Origin: Podospora pseudocomata | Taxonomy: Eukaryota > Ascomycota > Sordariomycetes > Sordariales > Podosporaceae | Direction: 5' to 3' | Assembly: GCF_035222375.1 (NCBI RefSeq) | Contig: NW_026946365.1 | Span: 372,001 to 436,000, forward strand | DNA length: 64,000 nt | Shown: piece by piece, positions 1-10,633 of the stretch | Numbering within the stretch: the stretch's first letter is position 1 | How the letters are laid out: each line of letters starts with the position of its first letter | Program-made: the position numbers and the translations under genes | The notes under the pieces: model-generated | Told to the model about the DNA's origin: nothing | The model's database searches: none | What the model saw: only the letters and a program-made list of their open reading frames with translations

Positions 1-1522
1 CTTTGCAAAGTGTGATATCTTGGGGAGATGTGCTCTGGAAAAGATAGCCCTATCTTGCGGGGGCATCAAGACGGGAAGGTGTCGTAAGATGGAGATGCGG
101 AAGGTTGCCAGATGGGCGCAGCGCGTGACCAACCAGGCGGAGTGGTGTGAATTGTGGGTAATGTTGACGGATCTGGGATGCTGAGCAGCTGTCCTGTTGT
201 TGACGTGATGCTTCAAAAAACTGATGAAAAGGCCGAGAAACTGAGAGATGGCTTCGGGAGGAAGTGGTGCGCAATCCTGGGAATGTCGCAGAAGACTGCC
301 TGTGTTGTGTGTGGTCACTGATAAAGAACAAAGAGCCAAGTTTCGGCGGGGGTGGTGTGGTGTTAGTGAGTTGCCGGGGATGATGCGATACGATGATGCG
401 ATATGGCTCGGCGCCAGATGCTGGCTGATTCGTGATCAAAGGCACGTTTGAGAAACGCCTTTTGCACAGTTGAAACCCAGAAAGAGGGGAAGTGGAAAGC
501 AGGAAAAGAAGCTGGTTGCTGTTTTAGTCGAGTGTCTTTCAGCTGGCGGTCTGGGTCGGTGTTCGAGGTGCTGCATCATCTGGCCGCTGGCTCTGCCCAC
601 GTTGGCTTGGCCTGACCTGGCCCAGGTAGCGGTAATCCCGGTTTCGGGCGGGCACGGGGGTAAATGATCGGCAGTCCCAGGTCCTCCACCACCCCTTCCC
701 CCTTTTCCGAACCCGGCACTTCCGTCATGATGCTGTCAACCATGAACGAATGGGAAACTCTCTTGTAACCACGGGCTGAATCTGTGAATAGCATCAGGTA
801 TAGGACTCGCAATCACATCTCAGCATCTCCCAACAAACCCTTCAAACACATGGTCGCAATGCGGGTGGCAGATTCAGGTAGGGTTGGTGGAGCGCCTTGG
901 TAGCGTTCCAATGTTGTAGTTATTAGTAAGTCGAACTGACGTGTGCCGGGTGCTTGCTGGTCTCCTCAAAATGCATTCCCGAGGATGACCTGTGCGTTGC
1001 ATGCAGTCCTTCTTTGCGGACCAGCACCGACAGACAGCCAAGTTATCTACACAATGCCCATATCTAATATCTAAGGATGGAGTTTGCTCCCTCCTCATGG
1101 GTAAATGTAGCCTAGCCCAATGCCTTCCCGCTGTTGCCGCCTGCCACGGCCTGCCATGGTCTGCTTCTTTGCAGCCGGTCTGTTCCTGCCTATAGCCATC
1201 ATCATTTCCGTGTCCGTGCTGTATTTATTGTGGTAACCGTCTTCGTCGCCTTCGGTTTATTGGTTTGTTCGTCTTTCCTTCGTCGTCATCTAGGGGGTAT
1301 CATGCCGCATCCGCCGCCTGTTTCACAGGATTCCTGCCTCTTTGAGAGCCTTCTCGAGCTCTTCCGAAGTCTGTGTCGCATGTGTAAGCCAGCGCACTCA
1401 GTCAAGTCATGTATGATCTTTGTGTCGCCGGTGCACAGTTTGAGGGAGGGACCTGCTGCCCAAAGTGGGAAGGGTGGGTGAATCCGTGGAGAGAAAGAGG
1501 TGCAAGTGATGATGCCGATCCT
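1..1522. other. Intergenic, no supported gene
   Basis: No reading frame here looks like a protein. The open frames are short, overlap each other on both strands and have no recognisable motif. The right end is the 3' flank of the AP-1 sigma gene. The left part may be the promoter or leader of a gene lying outside the window, but nothing in the sequence proves it. Confidence 0.5.
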
Positions 1523-2333
1523 CTACATGATCTTGGTGACCTCATCCTCGACCTGAGGGGATAGGGTTGACGTGTCAGTAAGATCACCAGACTTGGCCGC
1601 AATAAGGGACTCGCGTGGAATGCCGTGATGAGGAAAAGGAAGGGGAGGCATCTCTGCCAAGCAGTCAACGAGTGGTGGGGGAAAGAAACCAACCTCCATG
1701 TCCTCAAGGGCATCCTGCTGGGAGATGCATCGCAACACATTCTTCTTGCTGCTTTCCTGCAGTTCTCCCGCCAGCAATAGCTCGTCAAGGATGTAATAGG
1801 CTTTGGTGAAAGAGAAGATAATATCTAACTCGCACACATTGCCGTAGTACTTGTCCATCTGCTCAACATATCGGTGGATGATTTCGAGCGTGATCAGTTC
1901 GTTGTCTTCGGAGGAGCAGCCGGCGATGAAGAAGAGGGAGGCATATCGGCGATAGACAATTTTGGTATCTGTTGATCATGCGGTCAGTATGCTGCCGAAA
2001 AAGATATCACCACTGGCATTCTCTAAAGTAGGCATGACACACCCTTGTACTCCAGAAAGTTGCACATCCGGGTTCGTCTGGCAAGAACAAGCTGTGAGAC
2101 GTCCTTGACAATCTTGGCTTTGTCCTTTGGGGACAAGGTGGTGAACCACTTGGCCAGGCGCTACAGCTGAGGTTAGGATAGATGTTCGTTGAAGCGACCG
2201 TGATGTTGGAGACAATGAGAACTGACCACTTTGCCCTGGCGCGAAAGGAGGATGAGATAGCTGCAAACACGGTAATTAGCGCAAAGAGCCTGGATGGCAG
2301 CACTGCAGGATAAACTGCCTACTTGATGGCCAT
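1523..2333 (-). CDS. aps1: AP-1 adaptor complex sigma subunit (clathrin assembly small chain)
   Basis: This is the small sigma chain of the heterotetrameric AP-1 adaptor, which links clathrin to cargo at the trans-Golgi and endosomes. Five exons join cleanly: 2333-2323, 2260-2227, 2160-2043, 1968-1694 and 1552-1523, giving 155 residues, the usual family length. The N-terminus reads [20 protein letters not shown]. The core has [20 protein letters not shown], then the strongly conserved [20 protein letters not shown], and the protein ends [11 protein letters not shown]-1 is preferred over AP-2 sigma because of the C-terminal extension and the [12 protein letters not shown] sequence. Introns are 62, 66, 74 and 141 nt. 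The last intron is divisible by three and has no in-frame stop, so its retention would insert 47 residues before the C-terminal tail. The start is fixed by a tiny 11-nt first exon. Confidence 0.95.
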
Positions 2334-3494
2334 GATGAAGCTATTCAGGCTTCACCGACTGGCAGGAAGTTGTGTAGGTCTGAGAGAGGAGTGGGTGTTG
2401 TCAGGGTGGTCTTGGGGAAAGTCGATTGGCATGCTTCCATGAACAAAGTCTCCTTGCTCCAACCATCTGGAAGGTCGGCCACGACTGGACGCTCGGCCTG
2501 GGGAAATTTGGCGCCTCCCCAATCGCTGATGAGTGCCTGAGGAACAAACTTGCAGCGCTTGGACCCCAATTTGGCGGGGCAATCCCTGGACAGAGGAGCT
2601 TGGGCAGATCGCCCACTGGACATCTCGAACGCCTCACAAGTGGGATCGATGGTGGGCGTGGTGGGGTAGTATACCCGACTTTCCGTCAAGGTGTGGTTGT
2701 TCCGTCGTCACCGTCCTTCGCCTTCATGGTCTGTGAAACCCTTTCAACAACTCATTAGAACTCCAAGTCTCGGCTCACTGAATAAGATATCTCTTCACCC
2801 AGCCAGTGCTCCTCGGGTGCACTGTGCAGCTTCGGCTTACAGTGGGTCAGACAACCTAGGAGCAGCAGAGTCTCAGTGGAAACAATTTCCTTATTCATCG
2901 CTCCTTGTCTGGGCTTTGAAAGCGTGGGTAGAGTTCCTGAAGGGGCGGCCTGGGTATGGCATGTGGGAGGTTCTAGGTCCCTCCCACAGAGTCCGTTGAT
3001 GAGGTGGGAGGGGCTTTCATCCCACGCTCTCGAATCACAAGGTCAATATTGAACAGTCTGCTCCCATCATTACTACTCCCTGTTGAACCTGGTTCGATTT
3101 CCGCTTTGTGTACATCAATCCGGCTCTTCGAGAGAGGTACATATACTAGACCTCTCCCAGTCCTTCAGGGTACACTTTCCTATATAATCACGCCTCATGA
3201 ATATTCAATCGTTTGTTACTCCCCAGCGTACATTCTCACATCCCCAACACACATATTGACGAAGCAAGCTGGCGGGGCTCCTGTTGTTCTGACATGAATC
3301 ATTAATAATTCATTGGAACCCCACCAAGAGAGAACGCCTGCTGCGCTCGCGCTGTGCCATCCTCGAAATCTCCCACCTTTGCTCTTCTCTCTATGCGATT
3401 TCTAAAACTGCTCTACTTGCTCCTGGTGGACACCGGACTATCAATTTGGTTATTCCTGACCGGAAGAAAGAAACGACTTGGGGGAAAGCGAACC
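2334..3494. other. Intergenic between divergent aps1 and the GCL regulatory subunit gene
   Basis: This 1.2 kb lies between two divergently transcribed genes and should hold both promoters. An open frame on the minus strand (2345-2689) and overlapping plus-strand frames have no family features and are probably chance. I see no RNA gene or repeat. Confidence 0.5.
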
Positions 3495-4620
3495 ATGGCA
3501 AAGCTGATACTCTCTACCGGGTAACACTCGACCTCCCCATTTCTCCCCATCCCATCCCTCCCCCTTCCCTTCCCTTGCCGCGCTGGCGCTGTGACTGTGT
3601 CGCATGAGAGTGGCTGCTAATTGCGTGATTTGGCATCTATCTAGGAACATCGTCTCGGGCGGCCCCTCCATCATCCGCAAGCCGGGCGCATATCGATCCA
3701 ACCTTGAACTCACCAATTCGCTCCGAAGCAACTTCCTGGCCGCACAGGAGGATTACGCTACCGCCGCGGCCGACGACGAAGCCCAGGACGGGAAGCTACA
3801 TGCTAACGGCGGAGTCGAAAATGGCGCAGCGAAGAGCAATGGCAATGCGCTGCACGTAAACACAGAGACGGGTGGACGCCCTCCAGTATCGGTCTGGACT
3901 GCCGAAGAGGATGGCGCCCTGTATGTACCCCGCATCGATTGGTCAGAGGCGGGCCTGCAGGAAGAGCCGTCGCAATACAGCATCACGGTCAAGCTCTTTT
4001 TCTTGCCGTCTGCCTCTGTCGAAAGGCGGGCGCAGTTTGCAAATGAGGCGCTGGACTTGGTGCTGAAGGAGCTGGATGCGCCAGCTATCGACCTGCTGAT
4101 TGTATCCTTCCCCGGCATGTCCTTTGAGGGCGACTGCGAATGGAAAGCCGACAGACACAACGCGGTTCAGGGCAACGACGAGGAGGAGCTCGCAACTTGG
4201 GCGGCGATTGAGAACTTGCACAGAGCTGGACTGGCCAAGAGCATCGGCCTGGCCGAGTTTGGCAGCGAGAAGCTCGCTCGCTTCCTCCAGAGGGTACAAG
4301 TCCGGCCGTCGGTCAACCAGATTAATATCAAGAACTGCTGCAATGTACCACCACCACTCACGAAGTTGGCCAAGGAGGAAGGTATCGAGCTGCTGGCGCA
4401 TAGCGACTGCATCGACATTCTTCCCAAGGGAACACTGAGGGAGCTGCTCGGCCAGGGGCTCGGTGGAGCTGGTATACTCGCTGATCCAGAGACGGGAGCC
4501 GGTGGACTGAAGGGAGATTTAGCACCGCAATGGGTTGCCAAGTACACAGCCGTGGTGCGGGACCGGGGGGTGATTGAGAATAAGGGGTACTTTGCCGGTG
4601 CTGAGCTGACAGAAGGTTGA
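3495..4620 (+). CDS. Glutamate-cysteine ligase regulatory (modifier) subunit, aldo-keto reductase fold
   Basis: This is the likely non-catalytic subunit of glutamate-cysteine ligase, which raises the efficiency of the first step of glutathione synthesis in the cytosol. Two exons, 3495-3520 and 3645-4620, encode 333 residues starting MAKLILSTGNIVSGG. The 124-nt intron has to be removed to give this conserved start; the in-frame ATG at 3604 lies inside the intron. Features of the family include the degenerate aldo-keto reductase barrel, an IENLHRAGLAKSIGLAEFGS segment, and RPSVNQINIKNCC followed by LAKEEGIELLAHSD. A low-complexity Ala/Asn/Gly insert lies around residues 45-80. The family is known to lack the reductase catalytic tetrad. 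The gene is convergent with BUD32, with 170 bp between the stop codons. A general aldo-keto reductase is the alternative name, but the sequence fits the GCL modifier better. Confidence 0.85.
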
Positions 4621-4790
4621 GACCGGAAGTAATCTAGAGATATTCTGGGGTTTACATATGGGTGGTTATCTGCTCTTTTTTGGGTACTGGATCAGACATG
4701 ATATCAAGCGGAGTGTATGTATGTTACGACCAAGATGCATGTAGCGAGCAACGCTGTTTTTGTTTCTGTTTTTTCGTTGTGGTCCTTGTA

Positions 4791-5600
4791 TTATCCAAGC
4801 ATACTCCTCTTCCTCCCGCGCATCCTGACATCTTCGAGCTTGTGAAGCACCCCCGGCGCCTTCTTGAAGGCTTCCCTATACGAGTCCAAGATGTGGTGAA
4901 ATAACCTCTCCGCCCTGGGATGTGTACTCGCGAACGCTCTTTCCAACACGTAAAGATCTACCGCCCGGTCCTCGTCCGACTGACTCTGCATTGCGAGCCC
5001 AAAGTCAATCACCACCACATCGCCCGCTACAGCCTTTGCCTTCTCAGCCTTGTCCCCGTGCCCGTTTGGTAGTCTGTCGTCTGCCCATGGTCTCAGCATC
5101 ATGTTGCTCGTCGTCAGATCTCCGTGTACCACGCCCGTCCTGTGAAGCGCCCCGACGGCGACTCCAATCCTCTTCATAAGATCGGTCAGGGGCGTCTCGT
5201 CTTCCTGGCTGTGATCCACAACGGCATCGTCCTCTGGCCGCTCCCCTAGCCATTTGTTGATTCCTACTCTGACCGGCTCTCCCTCGATCCACTCAATCAT
5301 CATCCAGCCGGCAGCGGCATCTTTGGCGAGAACAGCTGGTACTGGGACGCCCTCACGGTAGCAGCGGTCGAGGACTTTGGCTTCGGAGGAGATGCGGGCT
5401 TTGGTGAGGCGGGCGTCGAGAATGGGGTGGCGGTAGGGTTTTGGTGGGCGGTACTTGAGGGCGCAGAACTGGTCTGGTTGGAAGGGGGAGGGCGTTTTGT
5501 AGAGACGGCCTTCGGCACCTTGAGTGATGAGGATGGGCTTGTGGGCAGGGGAGAGGGTGAGGATTTTTGGTGGTGGGAATTCGGTTGCTGGTTCTGTCAT
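4791..5600 (-). CDS. bud32: BUD32 atypical protein kinase/ATPase of the EKC/KEOPS complex
   Basis: BUD32 (PRPK) is the small RIO-like kinase of the KEOPS complex, which makes the t6A modification of ANN-decoding tRNAs and acts at telomeres and in transcription. The protein has 269 residues in one exon. The frame is open further upstream, but the start at 5600 (MTEPATEF) gives the usual length and places the first conserved block, LITQGAEGRLYKT, near the N-terminus. The catalytic loop HGDLTTSNMM begins at about residue 159 and the DFGLA metal-binding motif at about 199. The C-terminus ends with the basic tail VRMRGRKRSMLG, a family hallmark. All key residues are present, so it should be active. 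Residues around 125-135 carry an acidic insert, common in filamentous fungi. Confidence 0.95.
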   Translation of the reverse strand: MTEPATEFPPPKILTLSPAHKPILITQGAEGRLYKTPSPFQPDQFCALKYRPPKPYRHPILDARLTKARISSEAKVLDRCYREGVPVPAVLAKDAAAGWMMIEWIEGEPVRVGINKWLGERPEDDAVVDHSQEDETPLTDLMKRIGVAVGALHRTGVVHGDLTTSNMMLRPWADDRLPNGHGDKAEKAKAVAGDVVVIDFGLAMQSQSDEDRAVDLYVLERAFASTHPRAERLFHHILDSYREAFKKAPGVLHKLEDVRMRGRKRSMLG

Positions 5601-6492
5601 GGTGGGCGAATCTGCTTGCTTTTGTCTGGCGGAAATCTCGAGGTTCTTGTCGTCGGCGAGTGTGAGTTTGTTAGGACAGATATCCTGTTTAATGTTTTGG
5701 CGGTCGCATTTGTTTCCTCGGACGTTGAAGAGGGGCAGTTGAAGAAAGTGGGATGGATCATGGAGGGGCAGAAATGTTACCCACTTGATCTGCCCGCCCA
5801 CGCGGAGCTATGTAATGCTGTGGAATGGGCTATGCCCGATGCAAGGGGAAGACTTGGTGTCTAATGTTTAAAGACCGTTTATCTCTCTCTTCTTCTTTTG
5901 TCTTTACCAAAACTTCTCCAGACCTTGTCCACATACGCTTAGTGGCTTCGGAAGGCATCCAAGACCTACGATTGTTTGTCCTCTTGAGTCGGCAAGCCTT
6001 TCCGATGTGAAGCACTCTCTCTTGATAAACTTCAGCACGACCTGATCCACCACACCTCGAACTCCCATCCTTTCAAAGATCAGAGGACATTTATCATCAT
6101 CAGCGAGGACTGCGAATATGAAGCATCAACCGAGGAACCGCCAACAGCATCGCGGGGTTCTCAAGCGGCAGAATGTGATGACGCTCGGCGGCTCGCACCC
6201 CTGTCGGTGCGGGCGGTGAGGTCACCACCTCTCACAGCCACAAAGCAGGAAACATGTGCCTGGTCCAGAGTTCGGGTCGTTCGGTGGTGGTGAGCGGGGG
6301 ATAATCAAGTGACGTTCCAGCAGCCACTGTCTTTGCAATCACACACCAACGAATGAAAAAAGTCGAGCCATCTTTCTTCCTGGCTTCCGATGGTTCGAAA
6401 GACGCCCACAATGTCATATCGTTCGCCTACCATGCCCTGAGAAATTAAGGAACCAGCGCAGTAATCCAGGCACACGCACCACTACTGGCAAA
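5601..6492. other. Intergenic between divergent BUD32 and a hypothetical gene
   Basis: This 0.9 kb should hold the divergent promoters of BUD32 and the membrane protein gene at 6493. Frames in it are short and antisense to one another. I see no RNA gene, repeat or clear regulatory motif. Confidence 0.5.
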
Positions 6493-7314
6493 ATGACAGC
6501 GGTTGACAACACATCAGCGGGCCTCGGCGGGGACAGCTATGCCCAACAGTGGATCCTCATGCTGGTCCTTACTACCCTCGTCCTCTCGCTGGCCATCCTA
6601 TCGCAGTTTGCAACCTGCTATGCAAGAGCCTACATTGATGCGCCCAGCGAGGTGTCTGCTTTTCTGGATGCCATCGATAGCTCTATCGCCGAGAACGAGT
6701 CCTACGACCATGATATCGCCAAAGTGAAGCGGTTGGACGATAAGCTGCGGCTGGGGAAGTTGTTGCGCGACATTCAGAAAGCAGGGGATGTGCTGAGAGA
6801 GGCGCTTAATGCGTTGATGGAAGAAAGGGAGGGCGAGAAGAGGGCAGCCCAACTACGGACCGGCGCGAGATTACTATGGGCTAGTCACCGACAAGAGTTG
6901 GAGGATAAAGTGCGCCGGATGGATCTGTTGAGGATGCGGTTTCTGGTCGTGCACATGGGGATTATCTCCAGTATGGCAAGTGACACGGCGGCAATGGCGA
7001 GCAGGACGAATGGAATGGTTATCAATGCGAACACCAGACGAGAGCCGTCACAGAGGCCACTGCCGCCGGCAAGCCCACCTATGACACCTGAGCCACCACC
7101 CTTACCACCACCGCTACGCGCGCTTACAGATTCGCCCATCAAGTCCAAGCCACCTTTGAGGAGGCTAACGGTACATTCGATGGGCCATCCAGAAGCAATA
7201 GAGGTGCCGCATCGAACGGGGTGGGCAGGTGTAATGCAAGAGCTTCAGAGAAGCCCGGTATTGAGAGAGAGGCACGCGAGCATCGAGCTTGCCATGTCTC
7301 GAGCGGTTTGTTGA
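6493..7314 (+). CDS. Hypothetical protein with one N-terminal transmembrane segment
   Basis: I do not recognise this 273-residue protein. After about 18 polar residues comes one hydrophobic segment, about residues 20-42, with WILMLVLTTLVLSLAIL at its core, which could anchor it in a membrane. Residues 50-165 are charged and probably helical, with a possible coiled coil around KRLDDKLRLGKLLRDIQKA. Residues 185-215 are proline-rich (PPMTPEPPPLPPPLRAL) and likely disordered, and the tail is basic. Codon use and the uninterrupted frame suggest a real gene. There is no intron that must be removed. It is convergent with the gene that ends at 7724. Function is unknown; a membrane-tethered scaffold is possible, but nothing shows it. 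Confidence 0.65.
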   Translation: MTAVDNTSAGLGGDSYAQQWILMLVLTTLVLSLAILSQFATCYARAYIDAPSEVSAFLDAIDSSIAENESYDHDIAKVKRLDDKLRLGKLLRDIQKAGDVLREALNALMEEREGEKRAAQLRTGARLLWASHRQELEDKVRRMDLLRMRFLVVHMGIISSMASDTAAMASRTNGMVINANTRREPSQRPLPPASPPMTPEPPPLPPPLRALTDSPIKSKPPLRRLTVHSMGHPEAIEVPHRTGWAGVMQELQRSPVLRERHASIELAMSRAVC

Positions 7315-7723
7315 CGAACTGTTATGAATACATACGACGTCTTGACGATTATGATCATTACGACCTTTATGACATTCTAGCATTCGGCGTTCGCATCAGC
7401 CAGCTTCATTCAAAAATGGAAGAATGGTGGAATAGATCTATAGCGATGTTGATGGGTGCTGGCAGGATTGGTTTGGCAGTTGTTTGTCTGGTGTACTTTG
7501 ACAAGATACCCTTTTTAGTCCCTTTTTCCGGTTGTTCGAGCAACAAAGCACATGTTCCGTTATGTCATGCGGGCATCATATAGGTTCGGCAATCTGGTTG
7601 ATCTGTCTTCACTTTGAACTCTCAGTACTTGTATAATCACCATACCATTGGTGGCTTTAGATGTATACAGGTCTCTTGAGATGTAATTGTACAATCACAC
7701 TTATACAAAACTGTATCGTCCTT
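7315..7723. other. Intergenic between convergent genes
   Basis: This 0.4 kb holds the 3' ends of two convergent genes. I see nothing else in it. Confidence 0.5.
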
Positions 7724-8423
7724 CTAGTGAGCAGCATCGGGACCTGTTCCGTTTCTTTCGCCAACTGTTTTGTTTTTGTCAGCATAACCACCACCCAGCT
7801 GGAAAATGGAGCGAAAACCTACCATCAAGAGCAACCAAGAACCGACTGACACAGTTGTAGCATGCAACCTGTTATGTTGTTAGCTGTTTTGTTGCATTGT
7901 TGTTTCTCAGGTAAAAAACAAAGCTTACAGTAGCAGTGATCTCAACCATCTCCTTGTCGCTGAAGATCTCCCTCATCTTGGCAAAGGTCTCATCCCTCAC
8001 CTGAACGTTTCTTGTCATCTCATCCGTATAGCAAGTAACAGCCCACTGCTTGTCCGTAAGCTCGGCATGCTTCTGGGTCTCACCCAAAACGAGAGGCTGC
8101 TCAGTCTTGATGGCGTTCATGCCCTCCTTGCTCACACCACCCTGCTCGGCAAGGGGAGCATGGTGAGCCCACTCATACCAGGCCCGGTTGACAACGGCAA
8201 CGCGGGAGATGGCAATCTCACGAAGGTCCTGAGGGATGGTGGTCTTGGTGCGGACCGCGCCGAGGAAGGAGTTCCAGCCGTCAGCAACCGGGGGTGAATG
8301 AAGGAGGGTGAGATCCAGGGGTTGAAGGGGACGGGGGTGGCGGCGGGTCTGGATGCGCTGGACGATCTCAGCCTCCTCGGGGGTGGCCGTTGGGGGTGGG
8401 TCGGCGATGTAGGGGAGACGCAT
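7724..8423 (-). CDS. Carboxymuconolactone decarboxylase (CMD)/AhpD-like family protein
   Basis: The protein belongs to the CMD/AhpD all-helical family, which includes protocatechuate-pathway decarboxylases and peroxiredoxin-partner disulfide reductases. Three exons, 8423-7929, 7868-7823 and 7764-7724, give 193 residues ending VGERNGTGPDAAH; the introns are 60 and 58 nt. The family signature runs from WNSFLGAVRTKTTIPQDLRE through REIAISRVAVVNRAWYEWAHH to the C-terminal EITATVACYNCVSRFLVALD. The second exon encodes C168-Y-N-C171, a CxxC pair like the AhpD redox centre, but the histidine that follows it in AhpD is not present (VSRF). The true substrate cannot be read from the sequence, and no pathway genes surround it. 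The start at 8423 (MRLPYIADPPP) is the only sensible one. Confidence 0.85.
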
Positions 8424-10633
8424 TTTGCGAGTTTGATATTTGGGATAGGGGATATCTTGTTTACCTAAGAGTCAGTACTTTTATAAACATATGAAGCTCG
8501 AGTCATTCTCATCTTGTGATGAGAGACGGCAGGTAGCACTTACAACAACGGGAGTTGCCTAATCGAGGTCTGAGACAAGGCCTGAGAATGGAGGTTACCT
8601 TCATGTGAACTCACCTTTGAGAGGAAAAGAGAAAGATCAACAATGATTCAGACAATGTGGACAAGGGCCCGGCAACGGGAACTGATGTCATCCCCACATT
8701 GCCGGTTCCGCAGCGGGTGACGGCGGGACAGAGCGGAGGTTTAGTGCGGGGGTATCCACCCCCTTTGCCGTAGCGGGACCATGTTCGGTAAGTATTTATT
8801 TACTTCGGCTTCAACTCTTTTCTAAATCTTGACATGGAAATACATGAGACACCGGATGACCAGATTATATAGGGCTTTCTTGCCACGATGCTGTTCACAA
8901 GGACTCAGAAGCGATTTGAAGCTTGATTTCTTAGGTACACATTCATTTCTCTTGTGAAGTACTGTTCGTGGCCCATCTTCCCAGTGAGCTTCAAATGACA
9001 GTCTTTATTACTGTGTGTCACAAGGGGAACTTACACATATGATTCCGCTTGGAATTGGAATAACTTCCGCTTCACCACCACACCTTTTGCAAAGTTTGTG
9101 GAAAAGAGGCCTCTCTGCCTGGTAACTTTTCTCAGCACAAACTACTTCGATAGCCATTTCTATATTCAACACTTCTCCTTGATAGCTTGGTCTTTCATCT
9201 TGAACAAATTTCAAAACAGTGATGAAAGGACAATGTCCACAAAAGAGATATGAATGACTTGGTATATACACAATGAACTGACACACACGCATTACTCGCA
9301 TGCCAATGACATGAGATCTCAAGCTTGCATCGATGGGGTCTCAAATGGTCGTTGAACCCGGCATGCGCTTGCAGGTACTCACCGGGCCGTGGGCATTTCC
9401 TTTGAACTGGAAATGGAAGTGGCTCCCAAGTCACTGGGGAGCATGAACAGGAAGGCCATTTCCAAGATCAGCTGTACCGGCGTCAAATACCCCCCGAGAC
9501 CCGCCTCCTGGGTAGGCAAGCGCAGAGAAGCTCCTTCTTTGGTATGTGACAGACTCAGCAAAGTGATGCTCTGGTGTTCCCAAAACCTTCTCTCCTCTCC
9601 TCTCTTACACCAATTCATCACAGAGCGAAGTTGGGATTTCCAGCCCTACATAGCCAACTTGCCCACTCCCGGCCTCCTCTCTTCTTTTTTGGGTACATTG
9701 TGACATATTGTCTTTACCGGCATCCTTCATCAATCTGGCCTTGCCTTGTTCCACCTTGTGAACACCACCTGAGCGTTTTTTTGGGAGCGAGCGAGCGATC
9801 GAAATCAAATCACAACTGCATGAATCATCTTGGACGACCGAGCACTACAATTGCCAATATAAAGAGGCTCGATACCTTACCTCCCCCATCATCTTTGCCG
9901 TCTCTATTGTGTTTTGGACTGGTCTCTCGGCACGTAATATTCCCGTCTGATACCTGGGTGCCTGGGCTGCGTAAAATTGGCTGCAAGTTGTCTAAAGAGA
10001 AGACTGAAGAGCTTTGCATTGGAGGGAGGCATTTCAAACCAAGACTACTCTTCAAACTGCTATCATTGGCTCAATTTTACAATCGACGACATCATCAGCT
10101 TGGTTTCCAGGGCCAAGGGCAGGATAGCTCTCGCCATTTTGGTCACATCTTGCTGTCAACACAGAACCAATTTCCTGGCGGCTGGGAAAACCCCTCGTCT
10201 CCCTTCCTAGGCAACTGTCTTTTCAACCTGACCACAAGCAGAAACAATTTCTTTGTCTCTCCTCAACTAGCAAGCTTCCTGGCAAGTTCGTCAACCATCT
10301 AGCTTGGAACAACTTCAACGATCTCGCCTCAGTACAACTTGGTGTGAGGCTTCTGAAACGTTCAACTGGCTGGCCATCTTCTGGTTGACCATACTCTGTA
10401 AGTCTTCTCATACTTGGTGTTCCCAATTCTCCAATGAATCAGGCCTTTCAGTTGATGATTCACTGGGGGTTGATTCTCTTTTGGCGAGGATATTGAGAGA
10501 TGATCCGAGGATTGAGTCCATCTGGGGATATCTGCAACAACGTCAGCTAACCAAGGATTGAAACAGTCTACTGCCGTTACTCATTCCTCTCGATTCTAAT
10601 CTTGGTCCTCCGATCGGACTTCCCAACATCAAC
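8424..10633. other. 2.2 kb divergent intergenic region and probable long leader
   Basis: The left part should be the promoter of the CMD-family gene. At 8748-8763 is a perfect inverted repeat, GGGGGT-ATCC-ACCCCC, and around 8698-8740 there are several CGG triplets including CCGGTTCCG, the kind of site Zn2Cys6 factors bind; this is suggestive only. The right part (9.4-10.6 kb) carries several overlapping open frames, the longest at 9574-10302, with no family features. It may be a long 5' leader of the gene at 10634. Confidence 0.4.

Noticed and set aside
2345-2689. Minus-strand frame of 114 codons just upstream of aps1
   Set aside because: No family feature; the aps1 start is fixed by its own first exon, and this frame is not needed.
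3604-3644. ATG at 3604 as the start of the GCL regulatory subunit
   Set aside because: It lies inside an intron; splicing 3520 to 3645 restores the conserved STGNIVSGG start.
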